Assembly (NCBI RefSeq): GCF_023555055.1
Contig: NZ_JAMJPL010000006.1
Span: forward strand, 62,001-126,000
DNA from: Marinobacter sp. ATCH36
Lineage (GTDB): Bacteria > Pseudomonadota > Gammaproteobacteria > Pseudomonadales > Oleiphilaceae
Length of the DNA: 64,000 nucleotides
Direction: 5' to 3'
Shown here: one piece after another, positions 54,754 to 64,000 of the stretch
Position numbering within the stretch: the stretch's first letter is position 1
Layout of the letters: each line of letters begins with the position of its first letter
Translations under genes and position numbers: made by a program
Notes under the pieces: model-generated
What the model was told of the DNA's origin: nothing
The model's database searches: none
Seen by the model: the letters and a program-made list of their open reading frames with translations, nothing else

Positions 54754-54869
54754 GGCTGGGCGGTGCGGCTTCCTCTCCTGAAACTGTGCGGAGCCATGGA
54801 TGGCGGAGCTCAAGCGCCACATGGATGTGCTTGAGCGTGTTTCAGGAGAGGGAGCCGCACCGCCCAGCC
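54754..54869. repeat. 116-base palindromic element with 31-base inverted arms
   Basis: Arms 54754-54784 and 54839-54869 pair over 31 bases with one mismatch. The loop holds smaller repeats (CATGGATG twice, and CTCAAGC/GCTTGAG at about 54810-54835), so it could form a long compound hairpin. It fills the gap between the convergent phosphomutase and pldA genes and leaves both intact. It may be a dispersed palindromic repeat and may stop transcription. Copies elsewhere in the genome cannot be seen here. Confidence 0.75.
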
Positions 54870-54892
54870 TTGCACCAAAAGCAAGCGGTAAC

Positions 54893-56002
54893 TCAAAGCC
54901 AGTCGTTCAGCATAATCCCGATACCAATCCGCTGAACCCGGTGATTGTAATCAATCAGACTCTCACCGTAGCCATTGTAATACTGGATATACCCCTTGAT
55001 CGTATCCCCCATTGGAAAGCTATAACCCAGCTCAACCGACGTCTTGTTATCCTCAGAGCGCAAATTATTCTGCAACGTCAGCGACAGCGTCCGGTCCTCC
55101 GTCCACTTGTAGATTGCCCTGTAATTCGCGTGCCCCAGATACCTCTCGATATCCTCGTTGTCATCGTCACTGTCCGGTAACCGATACCAGGGCTGCACCA
55201 TGAACAGCCAGCGGTTGTAGCTGTAAGCCGCTGAACCCATGATACGGTTCCAACTGCGGGAGCGAGGTTCCGACTGACCATTGGACGCGTGGTTAAGCCC
55301 CAGTGTGACCCCGTTGAGGGTGCCCGGGCCGATGTCGTAGTTCAACGCTTGCCGCAGAAAGATCTCAGGCTCGAAATTGGTTTCCCGGAACGGCGTTGAA
55401 TCCTCCGTGTTGTATACTTGCCAGAACGACCTCTGGGTGTAACCGAACCAGAGCGTTGTCCGATCCTCCAGCCAGCCTGTGAGCAGCGGCACCTTGAAGC
55501 TGATCTGGTACTTGGCCTCCAGGTTATCGATACCGTGATCGTAACGAGTCGTGCCAAGCCTGGGGCTGGAGGGTACCCGGTTGGCATTCTTCATATAGCT
55601 GGCAGGCAGGATGTACATGGGCCGGTGGCCGACAAAACTGCCGGAGAAGGAGAAAATTTCCTTCTCGGCCTGCATGTAGCGGTTCACTGCAGCTGACATC
55701 ACCCCGGCGTCCTCGTCACCTTCGCCGCCTGATTCCTTATCGTCTGGGGCCTCGACAGACTCAGAGATGGCATCGAGTTTGTCCTCTGGTGCACGTTCAC
55801 GAGCGTCGGTGGGGTCATTGATGGCGTCATAGCAAGCCAGCCGCTGAACACCGTCCTCGATCAAGGCGCACTCTCCTGAGGATAATTCATCAAAACGCTG
55901 TTCTGCTCGCGTCTGATCTTCTTCCGCGCTGGCCAGCGGTGCTGCGCAGAGAAAAGCGATACCAGCGGCTCGCAGGGTCTGTATTCTGTAGGTGCTTGGC
56001 AT
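54893..56002 (-). CDS. pldA: Outer-membrane phospholipase A (OMPLA)
   Basis: A 369-residue precursor with a signal peptide (about 1-26), a roughly 90-residue acidic region not found in E. coli PldA, then a 12-strand barrel. The catalytic His and Ser lie in NHASNG and the Asn in RSRSWNR. The enzyme hydrolyses phospholipids in damaged outer membranes and needs calcium. The last residues LNDWL end in an aromatic/hydrophobic pattern, near the usual barrel end. Confidence 0.92.
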   Translation of the reverse strand: MPSTYRIQTLRAAGIAFLCAAPLASAEEDQTRAEQRFDELSSGECALIEDGVQRLACYDAINDPTDARERAPEDKLDAISESVEAPDDKESGGEGDEDAGVMSAAVNRYMQAEKEIFSFSGSFVGHRPMYILPASYMKNANRVPSSPRLGTTRYDHGIDNLEAKYQISFKVPLLTGWLEDRTTLWFGYTQRSFWQVYNTEDSTPFRETNFEPEIFLRQALNYDIGPGTLNGVTLGLNHASNGQSEPRSRSWNRIMGSAAYSYNRWLFMVQPWYRLPDSDDDNEDIERYLGHANYRAIYKWTEDRTLSLTLQNNLRSEDNKTSVELGYSFPMGDTIKGYIQYYNGYGESLIDYNHRVQRIGIGIMLNDWL

Positions 56003-56013
56003 TGCACTTGTCC

Positions 56014-56352
56014 TTATGCGTTAGAAAGGCTGATCCATGTGTTAGCGATGCCGTAGGCCCAGACGCCAAGCAAGGTCAACACCAGCAGGGAAAACACAAT
56101 TTTGTGGCGTGTTCTGCGTTCTGCCGCTGCGGCTACCACCCAGCGCAGATACATCAGGCCAATAAAGCTGATAAACACCGCCAGGCTGGCAGCGGCGGGA
56201 ATCAGCAGCCAGGCAGGACTGAGCTCGGCACCGCTCTCGGTGCGACTGGAAAACCATCCCATGGAAATTAGCAGTATGGCCAGTGCGGAAAACTCCGTGA
56301 TCAACAGAGGTTTGCGCCATGGGTGGGCTTGCGATAGATTCGCATCAGGCAT
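56014..56352 (-). CDS. Small membrane protein of unknown function
   Basis: A 112-residue protein with three hydrophobic helices (about 15-35, 46-68 and 84-106). No motif recognised. It lies 11 bases upstream of pldA on the same strand and may be co-transcribed with it. Confidence 0.7.
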   Translation of the reverse strand: MPDANLSQAHPWRKPLLITEFSALAILLISMGWFSSRTESGAELSPAWLLIPAAASLAVFISFIGLMYLRWVVAAAAERRTRHKIVFSLLVLTLLGVWAYGIANTWISLSNA

Positions 56353-56476
56353 AAATTCCGACCTTCGAAGTCTGTTTTGTGTATGGTACCCGGAATAGGC
56401 GGGCAGAGCCCTCTGACTTACGAAATGGCAACGAAACTGGTTGAATCGATGTGTTCATTTTGAACTTTGGTTTTTT

Positions 56477-56499
56477 TGCCCCTCCGCAGTCGCTATAAT
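56477..56499 (+). promoter_or_regulatory. Sigma-70 type promoter of the cytochrome c5 gene
   Basis: A perfect TATAAT (56494-56499) lies about 16 bases after a T-rich -35-like region (56471-56477). The -10 is strong and the -35 is weak. The cytochrome start is 42 bases downstream. Confidence 0.5.
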
Positions 56500-56540
56500 G
56501 CGACCACTGATTATTATAACGCCCAATTGCGAGGTGCATT

Positions 56541-56960
56541 GTGAAGATGAAGAGAGTCCTGGCTGCCGTATTGCTTGGCTTCGGCCTGACGACAGGTGCC
56601 GTAATGGCCAACGTTGAAGATGAAATCCGCTCCCGTATTGCTCCTGTCGGCGACGTGTGCGTACAGGGGGAAGATTGCGGGCAGGAATCTGCGCCTGCTG
56701 AGTCAGCCAGCTCTGAACCTCGTTCCGGTAATGAAGTCTACGATGCTGCGTGTGCTGCCTGTCACACATCCGGCGCCGCTGGTGCCCCGGTAATGGGCGA
56801 CTCCGGAGCCTGGGGTGATCGCATCGATAAAGGGCTTGAAACCCTTGTTGATCACGCCATTAATGGCTTCAATGCCATGCCCGCCAAGGGCGGCTGCTCC
56901 AGCTGTTCCGACGAGGAAATTGAAGTGGCTGTTGAGTACATGGTTGAACAGAGCGAATAA
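56541..56960 (+). CDS. Cytochrome c5-like monohaem protein
   Basis: The 139-residue protein has a signal peptide (about 1-23), a Gly/Ser/Glu spacer and a c-type domain with haem motif CAACH. A second Cys pair CSSCSD near the C terminus fits cytochrome c5. It is periplasmic and a likely electron donor to the oxidase of this genome. GTG 56541 and ATG 56547 are both possible starts. Confidence 0.9.
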   Translation: MKMKRVLAAVLLGFGLTTGAVMANVEDEIRSRIAPVGDVCVQGEDCGQESAPAESASSEPRSGNEVYDAACAACHTSGAAGAPVMGDSGAWGDRIDKGLETLVDHAINGFNAMPAKGGCSSCSDEEIEVAVEYMVEQSE

Positions 56961-56986
56961 ACTGTCGGCGTAGCACTGTTGAATCG

Positions 56987-57010
56987 AAAAGCCCCGCACG
57001 CGGGGCTTTT
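56987..57010. terminator. Bidirectional rho-independent terminator
   Basis: AAAAGCCCCG and CGGGGCTTTT pair perfectly over 10 bases with a 4-base loop, so both strands have a GC stem followed by a T run. It separates the convergent cytochrome c5 and rep genes. Confidence 0.9.
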
Positions 57011-57029
57011 TCATAAGGGCTTGCATTTT

Positions 57030-59042
57030 TCAGCTTCCCAGATCGCCCAGCAGTGCGCTGAGCGTGGCCTTACCCTTCTTCTGGTTGGCCTCCACGTCCA
57101 GGTCACCAGTGCCCTCCCAGCGCAGGTCGTCTTCCGGCAGTTCGTCCAGGAAACGGCTGGGGATGGTTTCCAGTTTTTCGCCGTACTGTTTACGTTGGGC
57201 AGCGTAGGTGAGGGTGAGGGTCTCCTTTGCCCGGGTAATACCCACGTACATTAATCGGCGCTCTTCCTCGATATTGCCTTCCTCGATACTGGAGCGGTGA
57301 GGCAGGATTTCCTCCTCCAGGCCCAGGATGAACACATGAGGGAATTCCAGGCCTTTGGAGGCGTGCAGGGTCAGCAACTGGACCTTGTCGCTGTCATCTT
57401 CCTCTTCCTGCTGCTCCATCATGTCCCGCAGGATCAGGCGGCTGATGGCATCCTCGATGCCCATTTCGTCGGCTGTGCCCTTGCCATCATCCAGCATGCG
57501 CTGGATAGACTCCACCAGGTACCAGATGTTTTCCATGCGCCGTTGTGCCTGTTTTGGCGAACCGGAATGCAGGTGTAGCCATTCCTCGTATTCAATGTCG
57601 GTGAACAGCTGCTTGATCACCGGAATCGGATCGTCCCGGAGCAGGCGCTCACAGGTGCTGTCTACCCAGTGGGCGAACCGGCGCAAGCGGTCCAGCCCCT
57701 TTTCCGTGACATGGGTTTCAGCCCCCATGTCTCCCAGGGCCCGGAACAGGCTGACATCGCGGGAGCGGGCGTAATGGCTCAGCTGCTCCAGGGTGCGGGG
57801 ACCAATCTCCCGGCGCGGTACGTTCACCACCCGCAGGAACGCAGCATTGTCATCCGGGTTCACCAACAGGCGCAGATAGGACATGGCGTCCTTGATCTCG
57901 TTCTTGGAGAAAAACGACTGGCCGCCGGAGATGCGATAGGGTATCTGGTAAGCCTGCAGCTTCATTTCCAGCAGGCGCGCCTGGTGATTGCCCCGGTAAA
58001 GCACGGCAAAGTCGCGGAAGGCCTGGCCTTTTTTGAGCTTCTGGTCGAGGATTTCTGTCGCCACCCGTTCGGCTTCGGCGTCCTCGTTGCGACAGCGAAC
58101 GATGCGTAATTCATCCCCGATGGTGTGGTCACTCCACAGGGCTTTCTCGAACACGTGGGGGTTGTTGGCAATCACCGTGTTGGCGCAACGCAGGATGCGG
58201 GCGGTAGAGCGGTAGTTTTGCTCCAGCTTGACGATCTTCAGGCTCGGGAAGTCTTCCTTCAGTTGCGCCAGGTTCTCCGGCCGGGCACCGCGCCAGGCGT
58301 AGATGGACTGGTCATCATCGCCCACCACGGTGAAAGCGGCGCGCTCTGCCACCAGCAGTTTCACCAGTTCATACTGGCACATGTTGGTATCCTGGTACTC
58401 ATCCACCAGCATGTAGCGGATTTTGCGGCGCCATTTCTGCAACACCTCCGGGTTGTTGCGAAACAACTGCACCGGAAGCAGGATCAGGTCGTCGAAATCA
58501 ACCGCGTTGTAGGCCTTGAGGTACTCGTTGTAGTAGCGATAGATGATCGCAATGCGCTGCTCCCGCTCATCCGCGGCGCGGCTCCAGGCGTCCTGAGGGC
58601 TGCGCATGGCGTTCTTCCAGGACGAAATGGTCATCTGCACGTCCGACAGCTCGTCACCAGCATCGGCGCTGGCTTCCCGCATCATCAGGTCCTGCAGCAG
58701 GGCCTTGGCGTCTTCCGCGTCGAAAATGGAGAAGCCGGGGTGGTAACCGAGGTGCTCGTGCTCCTCACGAATCATGTTCAGCCCGAGGTTATGGAAGGTG
58801 GAGACAATCAGTCCGCGGGTCAGCTTGCGATCCACCAGTCGCCCGACACGCTCCTTCATCTCCCTGGCCGCCTTGTTGGTAAAGGTGACCGCTGCAATGT
58901 GCCGCCCCGGAATGCCCAGATGCTCGATCAGATAGGCCACCTTGCGGGTGATCACACTGGTCTTGCCACTGCCGGCGCCGGCCAGCACCAGCATGGGGCC
59001 ATCCGCATACCGAACGGCTTCACTCTGTCGGGGGTTGAGCAT
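57030..59042 (-). CDS. rep: ATP-dependent DNA helicase Rep
   Basis: A 670-residue superfamily 1A helicase. The start MLNPRQSEAV matches the Rep N terminus; Walker A AGAGSGKT, the VTFTNKAAREMKER segment, DEYQDTN and the VLTLHASKGLEF-type motif (LLTLHASKGLEFPHVF) are all present. Rep moves 3' to 5' on single-stranded DNA and clears proteins ahead of forks. ATG 59063 is an alternative start. Confidence 0.94.
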   Translation of the reverse strand: MLNPRQSEAVRYADGPMLVLAGAGSGKTSVITRKVAYLIEHLGIPGRHIAAVTFTNKAAREMKERVGRLVDRKLTRGLIVSTFHNLGLNMIREEHEHLGYHPGFSIFDAEDAKALLQDLMMREASADAGDELSDVQMTISSWKNAMRSPQDAWSRAADEREQRIAIIYRYYNEYLKAYNAVDFDDLILLPVQLFRNNPEVLQKWRRKIRYMLVDEYQDTNMCQYELVKLLVAERAAFTVVGDDDQSIYAWRGARPENLAQLKEDFPSLKIVKLEQNYRSTARILRCANTVIANNPHVFEKALWSDHTIGDELRIVRCRNEDAEAERVATEILDQKLKKGQAFRDFAVLYRGNHQARLLEMKLQAYQIPYRISGGQSFFSKNEIKDAMSYLRLLVNPDDNAAFLRVVNVPRREIGPRTLEQLSHYARSRDVSLFRALGDMGAETHVTEKGLDRLRRFAHWVDSTCERLLRDDPIPVIKQLFTDIEYEEWLHLHSGSPKQAQRRMENIWYLVESIQRMLDDGKGTADEMGIEDAISRLILRDMMEQQEEEDDSDKVQLLTLHASKGLEFPHVFILGLEEEILPHRSSIEEGNIEEERRLMYVGITRAKETLTLTYAAQRKQYGEKLETIPSRFLDELPEDDLRWEGTGDLDVEANQKKGKATLSALLGDLGS

Positions 59043-59192
59043 GTTCACAAATATAGGCGCCAAACCGGATTTAAATGGATGAACTCAGAAAGCAGATATT
59101 CTACACCAGCTGGACATGCTGTACCTTGAGGATCTATCAGCTATTCTTGAGGAAACGGAGATGTTTGCTCACCAGGAACGGGACGCTTGTTG

Positions 59193-60929
59193 ATGACCCT
59201 GGCAGTAAAATCGTTTAATTCCGGCCATGTGCGCCTGTTGGTACTGACACCTGAGTACTCGGACTATTTGTGGCTGGGTGCCTTGCTGGCAGGCGACAGC
59301 GAAATGGAGCCGGATCTGACCTGGTGTCCGGACCTGATTGATTGCGACGACCTGATTCGCAATACCCACTTTGATGTCATCCTCTGGGACTGCGTTTTCC
59401 ATGGTGGTTCTGAAGATGCCTTCCTGCAATACCTGTCGGCGTCCAGTAACGAAAAACCGGTGCTGGCCTTGAGTGCAGAGCCGGTCGCAGAACGGGCGCC
59501 AGGGCTGTTGTCCAATGGCGCTGCGGATTACCTCTCTCGCCAGGGGCTCGATGGGTGGGGCCTGTGCCGGGCGGTTCGGTGCCTCTGGTACCGGCAACAG
59601 TTGTCCGAGTACGCGCACGGTCAGCTGGGCAAGGAAGTAGCCAGCGGGTTCATCAATCGCGACCTGTTTTTCGACCGGCTGCAGCAGGCATTACTGAGGG
59701 CAGAGCGAGCCAGTCAGCGGCTGGCGCTGCTGCACATCAACCTGGACGATTTTCGCAGTTTCAACGAATCCTTCGGTTACCAGAAAAGTGATCAGATCAT
59801 GCTCAAGCTGGCGGAACGTCTGCGCCTGAGCCTGCGGCGAATGGATTCGTTGATGCGTATCGGTGGCGATGAGTTCGCAATTATCGTCGAGAAAGTGGAA
59901 GACTCACTGGATATCACCCAGATTATCCGCAAGGTTGTGAACGCCATCGGTGAACCACTGAGCATCGACGGCCAGAATGTGGTGGTCAGTGCCAGTCTCG
60001 GCGTGGCCACCTATCCCGAGGCCGGCGAAAGCCCGGAGAACCTGATGCGCAGGGCCAACCGCGCCATGTTCGAGGCCAAGCGCGATCCCGGCACCAGCTA
60101 CCGTTTTTACGACCGCCAGTTGCACATTACCGCCGGTTACCAGCTGCGCCTTGAGGCGGATCTTCGCAATGCTCTGCGTGGCAACGAGCTGGAAGTGTAT
60201 TACCAGCCTCGGATTGACCTGGCCTCCGAGGAAGTGCGCGGCGTGGAGTGCCTGCTGCGATGGAATCATCCGGAGCGGGGGCTGGTGGGCCCCGATGAAT
60301 TTATTCCTGTGGCTGAACGCAGCGGGTTGATTGTGCCCATCGGCTACTGGGTCATTGAACAGGCGTGCAAGCGCCTGCAGGAGTCTTCGGAACTGGGGCA
60401 TCCTGGGCTGGTGTTTGCGGTAAATCTCTCGTTCCGTCAGTTCCATGACCGCAAGATGACCGAGACCATATTTCGCATTATCTTCAACGCCAATGTAGAT
60501 ACCAGCTTGCTGGAGCTTGAGCTCACTGAAAGCGCCATGATGCACGATCCCGAATACGCCCAGCGATGTTTGCGGGAACTAAACCAGTTGGGCATCAGCT
60601 TCGCCCTTGATGACTTTGGAACCGGCTTCTCTTCCCTAAGCAACCTGCAGCACCTGCCTATCTCTCTGGTCAAGATTGACAAGTCCTTCGTCCAGGAGCT
60701 GGGCCATTCGGCGGATGCCGAACACATCATCCGCGCCATCATCAGCCTGGCCCACAGTCTGCAGATCAGCGTCGTGGCAGAGGGCGTGGAAACCGAAGGG
60801 CAGCTGGAATTCCTGCGCCAGCAACACTGTGATGAAATTCAGGGTTACTATTACGCCCGCCCCATGCCCTGGAGCGATCTTGTTCAATTCCTGGACAACC
60901 GTAGCCGCTCTGCTTGCCTGCAGCAATAA
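59193..60929 (+). CDS. Diguanylate cyclase/phosphodiesterase (GGDEF-EAL) with a receiver-like N terminus
   Basis: About 578 residues. The N-terminal 135 residues resemble a response-regulator fold but lack a clear phospho-accepting pattern. The GGDEF domain keeps its active motif (about 224-228). The EAL domain reads ECLLRW at its first motif (Cys in place of Ala), keeps the catalytic Glu, the DDFGTGFSSL loop and the DKSFV Lys. Both activities are possible. TTG 59187 is an alternative start. Confidence 0.9.
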   Translation: MTLAVKSFNSGHVRLLVLTPEYSDYLWLGALLAGDSEMEPDLTWCPDLIDCDDLIRNTHFDVILWDCVFHGGSEDAFLQYLSASSNEKPVLALSAEPVAERAPGLLSNGAADYLSRQGLDGWGLCRAVRCLWYRQQLSEYAHGQLGKEVASGFINRDLFFDRLQQALLRAERASQRLALLHINLDDFRSFNESFGYQKSDQIMLKLAERLRLSLRRMDSLMRIGGDEFAIIVEKVEDSLDITQIIRKVVNAIGEPLSIDGQNVVVSASLGVATYPEAGESPENLMRRANRAMFEAKRDPGTSYRFYDRQLHITAGYQLRLEADLRNALRGNELEVYYQPRIDLASEEVRGVECLLRWNHPERGLVGPDEFIPVAERSGLIVPIGYWVIEQACKRLQESSELGHPGLVFAVNLSFRQFHDRKMTETIFRIIFNANVDTSLLELELTESAMMHDPEYAQRCLRELNQLGISFALDDFGTGFSSLSNLQHLPISLVKIDKSFVQELGHSADAEHIIRAIISLAHSLQISVVAEGVETEGQLEFLRQQHCDEIQGYYYARPMPWSDLVQFLDNRSRSACLQQ

Positions 60930-60976
60930 GCCGCTGTACCTTTGCGCTTTGACCCGTAAGCATCAGATGAGGTTGC

Positions 60977-63322
60977 ATGAACAGTATCATCAGGCGCATT
61001 GCTGACGAACTGGGCGTTCGTGAACAGCAGGTTAATGCCACCGTGGAAATGCTGGATGGTGGCGCCACCGTCCCCTTTATTGCCCGCTACCGCAAGGAAG
61101 TCACCGGTTCGCTGGACGACAACCAGTTGCGTACCCTGGAAGATCGCCTGCGCTATCTGCGGGAACTGGACGACCGCCGCTCGACTATCCTTAACAGCAT
61201 TGAGGAGCAGGGCAAGCTGACCGATGAACTGCGCGCCAGTATCGATGCAGCAGACACCAAGAACCGCCTGGAAGACCTCTACCTGCCTTACAAACCCAAG
61301 CGCCGCACCAAAGCCCAGATTGCCCGGGAAGCGGGGCTGGAACCCCTGGCGGATGCGCTTTATGGCGATCCGACACTCGAACCGGAACAAACGGCCGAAA
61401 GCTACCTGAACGAGGAGGCCGGTATTTCCGATACCAAGGCGGCCCTCGACGGGGCCCGTTACATCCTCATGGAACGTTTTGCCGAGGACGCAGAGCTGCT
61501 GGGTGAGCTGCGTGATTATATCTGGCAACAGGGTCAGCTCAAGGTCTCCGTGGTGGCCGGCAAGGAAAATGAAGGCGCCAAGTTCCGCGACTACTTTGAC
61601 CATGTCGAGCCACTGAAAAAAATACCCTCCCACCGCGCTCTGGCGATTCTGCGAGGCCGTAACGAAGGCGTGCTGAGCTATTCCATTGTGGTGGGTGATG
61701 CTGAGGATGATCGCCGCCAGCCCCATCCCGCGGAGCAGCGCATTGCCGCACGTTGGCGCGTTCGCGATAACGGCCGCGCCGCCGACCGCTGGCTTGCGGA
61801 AGTCGTCCGCTGGACCTGGAGGGTCAAACTGTCCACCCAGATTGAGACCGACCTGATGGCCCAGGTGCGCGAAGCGTCGGAAACCGAGGCCATTAACGTG
61901 TTTGCCGCCAACCTCAAAGACCTGTTGTTGTTGGCACCCGCCGGCCAGCGCCCGACACTGGGACTGGACCCTGGCCTGCGCACTGGCGTGAAAGTCGCCA
62001 TTATCGATGGCACTGGTCAGGTAGTGGGACATGGCGGCATTTTCCCGCACGCGCCTCGTAACCAGTGGGACCAGTCCATAGAGCAACTGGCCAAATGGTG
62101 CCGCCAATACAGCATTGAATTGATTGCTATCGGTAACGGCACCGCTTCCCGCGAGACCGAAAAGCTGGTGGCGGATCTGTGCAAACGTTACCCGGAACTC
62201 AAGCTGGCGCGGATTGTGGTCAGTGAGTCCGGTGCCTCCATTTATTCCGCCTCCGAGTTTGCATCACGGGAGTTGCCAGATCTTGACGTCACCATTCGTG
62301 GTGCCGTCTCGATTGCGCGCAGACTGCAGGACCCGCTGGCGGAAATGGTCAAGATTGAGCCCAAATCCATCGGCGTGGGCCAATACCAGCATGATGTATC
62401 ACAGGTGCAACTGGCCCGGAGCCTCGATGCGGTGGTGGAGGACTGTGTGAACGGGGTTGGCGTGGACCTGAATACCGCTTCCATTCCCCTGCTGTCACGG
62501 GTGTCGGGGCTGAACCAGAGCATTGCCCAGAACATTGTCGATTTCCGTAACCAGAATGGTGTATTCCGCAACCGAAAACAGTTGCTTAAAGTGTCGCGCC
62601 TGGGTGAGCGTACTTTCGAACAGGCGGCCGGCTTCCTGCGCATTGCCAGTGGCGACAACCCGCTGGATCGTTCATCAGTTCATCCGGAAGCCTATGGCGT
62701 GGTCGAAGCCATTGCCCGCAGGAACAACCGCAAGGTTGAGGGCATCGTTGGTGACGCATCGTTCCTGCGCTCGCTCAACCCGCAGGACTACGTGACCGAG
62801 CAGTTTGGTCTGCCCACCATAAAGGATATTATTACGGAACTGGAAAAGCCGGGTCGTGACCCCCGTCCGGAGTTCCGTTTTGCGAGCTTCGAAGAAGGGG
62901 TGGAGACGCTCAATGACCTGAAGCCGGGCATGGTACTGGAGGGATCGGTCACCAATGTGACCAACTTCGGCGCGTTTGTGGATGTTGGCGTTCACCAGGA
63001 CGGGCTGGTGCATATTTCCGCACTGTCCAATACCTTCGTCAAGGACCCCAGGGAAGTGGTCAAAGCCGGGGATATCGTCAAGGTCAAGGTGATGGAAGTC
63101 GACATCCCGAGAAAGCGGATTGCGCTTTCCATGCGTATGGATGACCAGCCCGGTGAGAAGTCCGATAATCGTACTGGCTCTGCTGGTAGCCGCAAGGAAT
63201 ACAGCGGCAAGCCTTCTGCCAGGAATGATCGCCAGAAGGGCGGGGAAAGTCCGCAACAAAAAGGTGCCATGGCAGGAGCGCTGGCACAGGCACTGGCATC
63301 AGCCCGGAAAGACGGCCGCTAA
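60977..63322 (+). CDS. tex: Tex family RNA-binding transcription accessory protein
   Basis: A 781-residue protein with the Tex N-terminal helical region ([13 protein letters not shown]), the YqgF-like domain ([17 protein letters not shown]), a helix-hairpin-helix region (about 480-560, [10 protein letters not shown]) and a C-terminal S1 domain (about 650-720, [24 protein letters not shown]). The basic, Gln-rich tail ends it. Tex is linked to transcription and stress survival. Confidence 0.95.
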   Translation: MNSIIRRIADELGVREQQVNATVEMLDGGATVPFIARYRKEVTGSLDDNQLRTLEDRLRYLRELDDRRSTILNSIEEQGKLTDELRASIDAADTKNRLEDLYLPYKPKRRTKAQIAREAGLEPLADALYGDPTLEPEQTAESYLNEEAGISDTKAALDGARYILMERFAEDAELLGELRDYIWQQGQLKVSVVAGKENEGAKFRDYFDHVEPLKKIPSHRALAILRGRNEGVLSYSIVVGDAEDDRRQPHPAEQRIAARWRVRDNGRAADRWLAEVVRWTWRVKLSTQIETDLMAQVREASETEAINVFAANLKDLLLLAPAGQRPTLGLDPGLRTGVKVAIIDGTGQVVGHGGIFPHAPRNQWDQSIEQLAKWCRQYSIELIAIGNGTASRETEKLVADLCKRYPELKLARIVVSESGASIYSASEFASRELPDLDVTIRGAVSIARRLQDPLAEMVKIEPKSIGVGQYQHDVSQVQLARSLDAVVEDCVNGVGVDLNTASIPLLSRVSGLNQSIAQNIVDFRNQNGVFRNRKQLLKVSRLGERTFEQAAGFLRIASGDNPLDRSSVHPEAYGVVEAIARRNNRKVEGIVGDASFLRSLNPQDYVTEQFGLPTIKDIITELEKPGRDPRPEFRFASFEEGVETLNDLKPGMVLEGSVTNVTNFGAFVDVGVHQDGLVHISALSNTFVKDPREVVKAGDIVKVKVMEVDIPRKRIALSMRMDDQPGEKSDNRTGSAGSRKEYSGKPSARNDRQKGGESPQQKGAMAGALAQALASARKDGR

Positions 63323-63348
63323 CCGGCGACGTTACACACTATACTACT

Positions 63349-63371
63349 GGCGGCCGGTAATCCCGGCCGCC
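63349..63371 (+). promoter_or_regulatory. GC-rich hairpin in the tex-gshA gap
   Basis: GGCGGCCGG and CCGGCCGCC pair perfectly over nine bases with a 5-base loop. No T run follows. It lies 8 bases before the gshA ribosome site, so it could end tex transcription or act as a leader structure for gshA. Confidence 0.4.
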
Positions 63372-63390
63372 ATCCTAGCAGGAGTCATTC

Positions 63391-64000
63391 ATGGGTGAAT
63401 CCCGCCATCAGCTTTTTCAACAGTTCACTGCCAGCCAGTGGACAGGGTTCAGAAAGGGCGTGGAAAAAGAAGGCCTGCGGGTCGATCGCAACGGTTTTAT
63501 TGCCCAGACACCGCATCCGCGTTCCCTGGGCTCTGCACTGACCCATCCGCGGGTCACTACGGATTACTCCGAGGCCCTGCTGGAGCTGATCACCCCCGTG
63601 TTCGACACCACCCGGGGCATGCTTGACTCGCTCCGGGACATTCATCGATTCGTGCAGCATCACCTGGGTGACGAAGTATTCTGGTCCGCCAGTATGCCTT
63701 GCGAGCTGGATGGTGATGCCAGCATTCCCATTGCGGAATACGGCACCTCCAATATCGGACGCCTCAAGCACGTTTACCGCCAGGGTCTGGCAGTGCGTTA
63801 TGGCCGCATGATGCAGAGTATCGCTGGCGCTCATTACAATCTGTCTTTACCCGACAGCTTCTGGAACCTGTGGCAACAGGCGGTTGGCAATCAGCAAAAC
63901 CTTCAGGATTTCAAATCGGACCAGTACTTCTGGCTCATCCGTAATTTCCGTCGCCGCAGCTGGCTGCTGATGCTGCTGTTTGGAGCTTCCCCGGCACTGG
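63391..64000 (+). CDS. gshA: Glutamate-cysteine ligase (cut by the right edge)
   Basis: The visible 203 residues match the N terminus of the gammaproteobacterial Gsh[38 protein letters not shown] and [10 protein letters not shown]. The enzyme makes gamma-glutamylcysteine from Glu and Cys for glutathione. AGGAG sits 11 bases upstream of ATG 63391. The gene continues past the window end. Confidence 0.93.
   Translation, partial: MGESRHQLFQQFTASQWTGFRKGVEKEGLRVDRNGFIAQTPHPRSLGSALTHPRVTTDYSEALLELITPVFDTTRGMLDSLRDIHRFVQHHLGDEVFWSASMPCELDGDASIPIAEYGTSNIGRLKHVYRQGLAVRYGRMMQSIAGAHYNLSLPDSFWNLWQQAVGNQQNLQDFKSDQYFWLIRNFRRRSWLLMLLFGASPAL

Noticed and set aside
59193..60929. EAL domain inactive because the motif reads ECL
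   Set aside because: The catalytic Glu, the DDFGTG loop and the downstream Lys are kept; the Ala position varies in active enzymes.
60884..62107. 407-residue frame antisense to tex
   Set aside because: It lies fully within the strongly supported tex gene; the frame is open only by GC bias.
1..64000. CRISPR arrays, transposases, integrases or prophage
   Set aside because: No regularly spaced repeats and no frame with transposase, integrase or phage structural motifs were seen.

Overview
The window reads as a chromosomal segment of an aerobic, respiratory gammaproteobacterium, most likely Marinobacter or a close relative. This is an inference from gene content: a proton-pumping cytochrome c oxidase, a membrane formate dehydrogenase, a cytochrome c5-like protein, an LiuR-like operator before a branched-chain keto acid dehydrogenase, YaeQ, Rep and Tex. 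GC content is fairly even. I see no phage, transposase, integron or CRISPR array. Both ends cut a gene: a HelD-like helicase on the left and gshA on the right.

Layout. (1) 1-2815, minus strand: HelD-like helicase, Nudix hydrolase, and an adenylate-kinase-like protein with an unusual N-terminal module. (2) 3011-8363: a PP2C phosphatase-kinase fusion, convergent with a cyanase/formate-nitrite-type channel operon. That operon has a good sigma-54 promoter and faces a divergent PAS-PAS sigma-54 activator. (3) 8496-13875: cytochrome oxidase cluster (CopD-like, DUF2231, CtaC, fused CtaD subunit I+III, small membrane subunit, CtaG). (4) 13965-33751: about 20 kb devoted to formate oxidation and its metal cofactor. 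It holds the structural genes fdhABC, a Tat-signal small protein, a TorD chaperone, DUF3305/3306, TusA and a 41-residue membrane microprotein; a divergent polyferredoxin-Mrp-DUF4444-DUF6505 operon; a tupBCA-fdhD-mobA-mobB-moeA operon for tungstate uptake and cofactor maturation; and a one-component metal-oxyanion regulator, a MOT1-type transporter and a cytochrome b561. (5) 33905-39413: an LpxR-like gene remnant and an AcrR-type repressor divergent from an RND pump without an outer-membrane factor. (6) 39709-43238: a secreted copper-radical (galactose-oxidase-like) oxidase coupled to a secreted protein with an internal duplication. (7) 43281-44916: endonuclease VIII, a DUF4149 membrane protein and tRNA-Arg(CCG). 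(8) 44960-50612, minus strand: branched-chain keto acid dehydrogenase E1alpha-E1beta-E2 followed 6 bases later by a Hanks-type protein kinase, with an LiuR-like palindrome upstream. (9) 50783-64000: housekeeping and envelope genes (yaeQ, lrgAB, bfd/bfr under a Fur box, phosphomannomutase, a 116-base palindromic element, pldA, cytochrome c5, rep, a GGDEF-EAL protein, tex, gshA).

How parts fit together. Block 4 forms a self-contained module: TupBCA and MOT1 bring in tungstate or molybdate, MobA/MobB/MoeA build the bis-MGD cofactor, FdhD and TorD-type proteins mature FdhA, and FdhBC pass electrons to the quinone pool. The most interesting leads are the kinase coupled to the branched-chain dehydrogenase, the copper-radical oxidase with its duplicated partner, the 41-residue microprotein locked between fdhC and tusA, and the sigma-54-controlled cyanase/channel operon.
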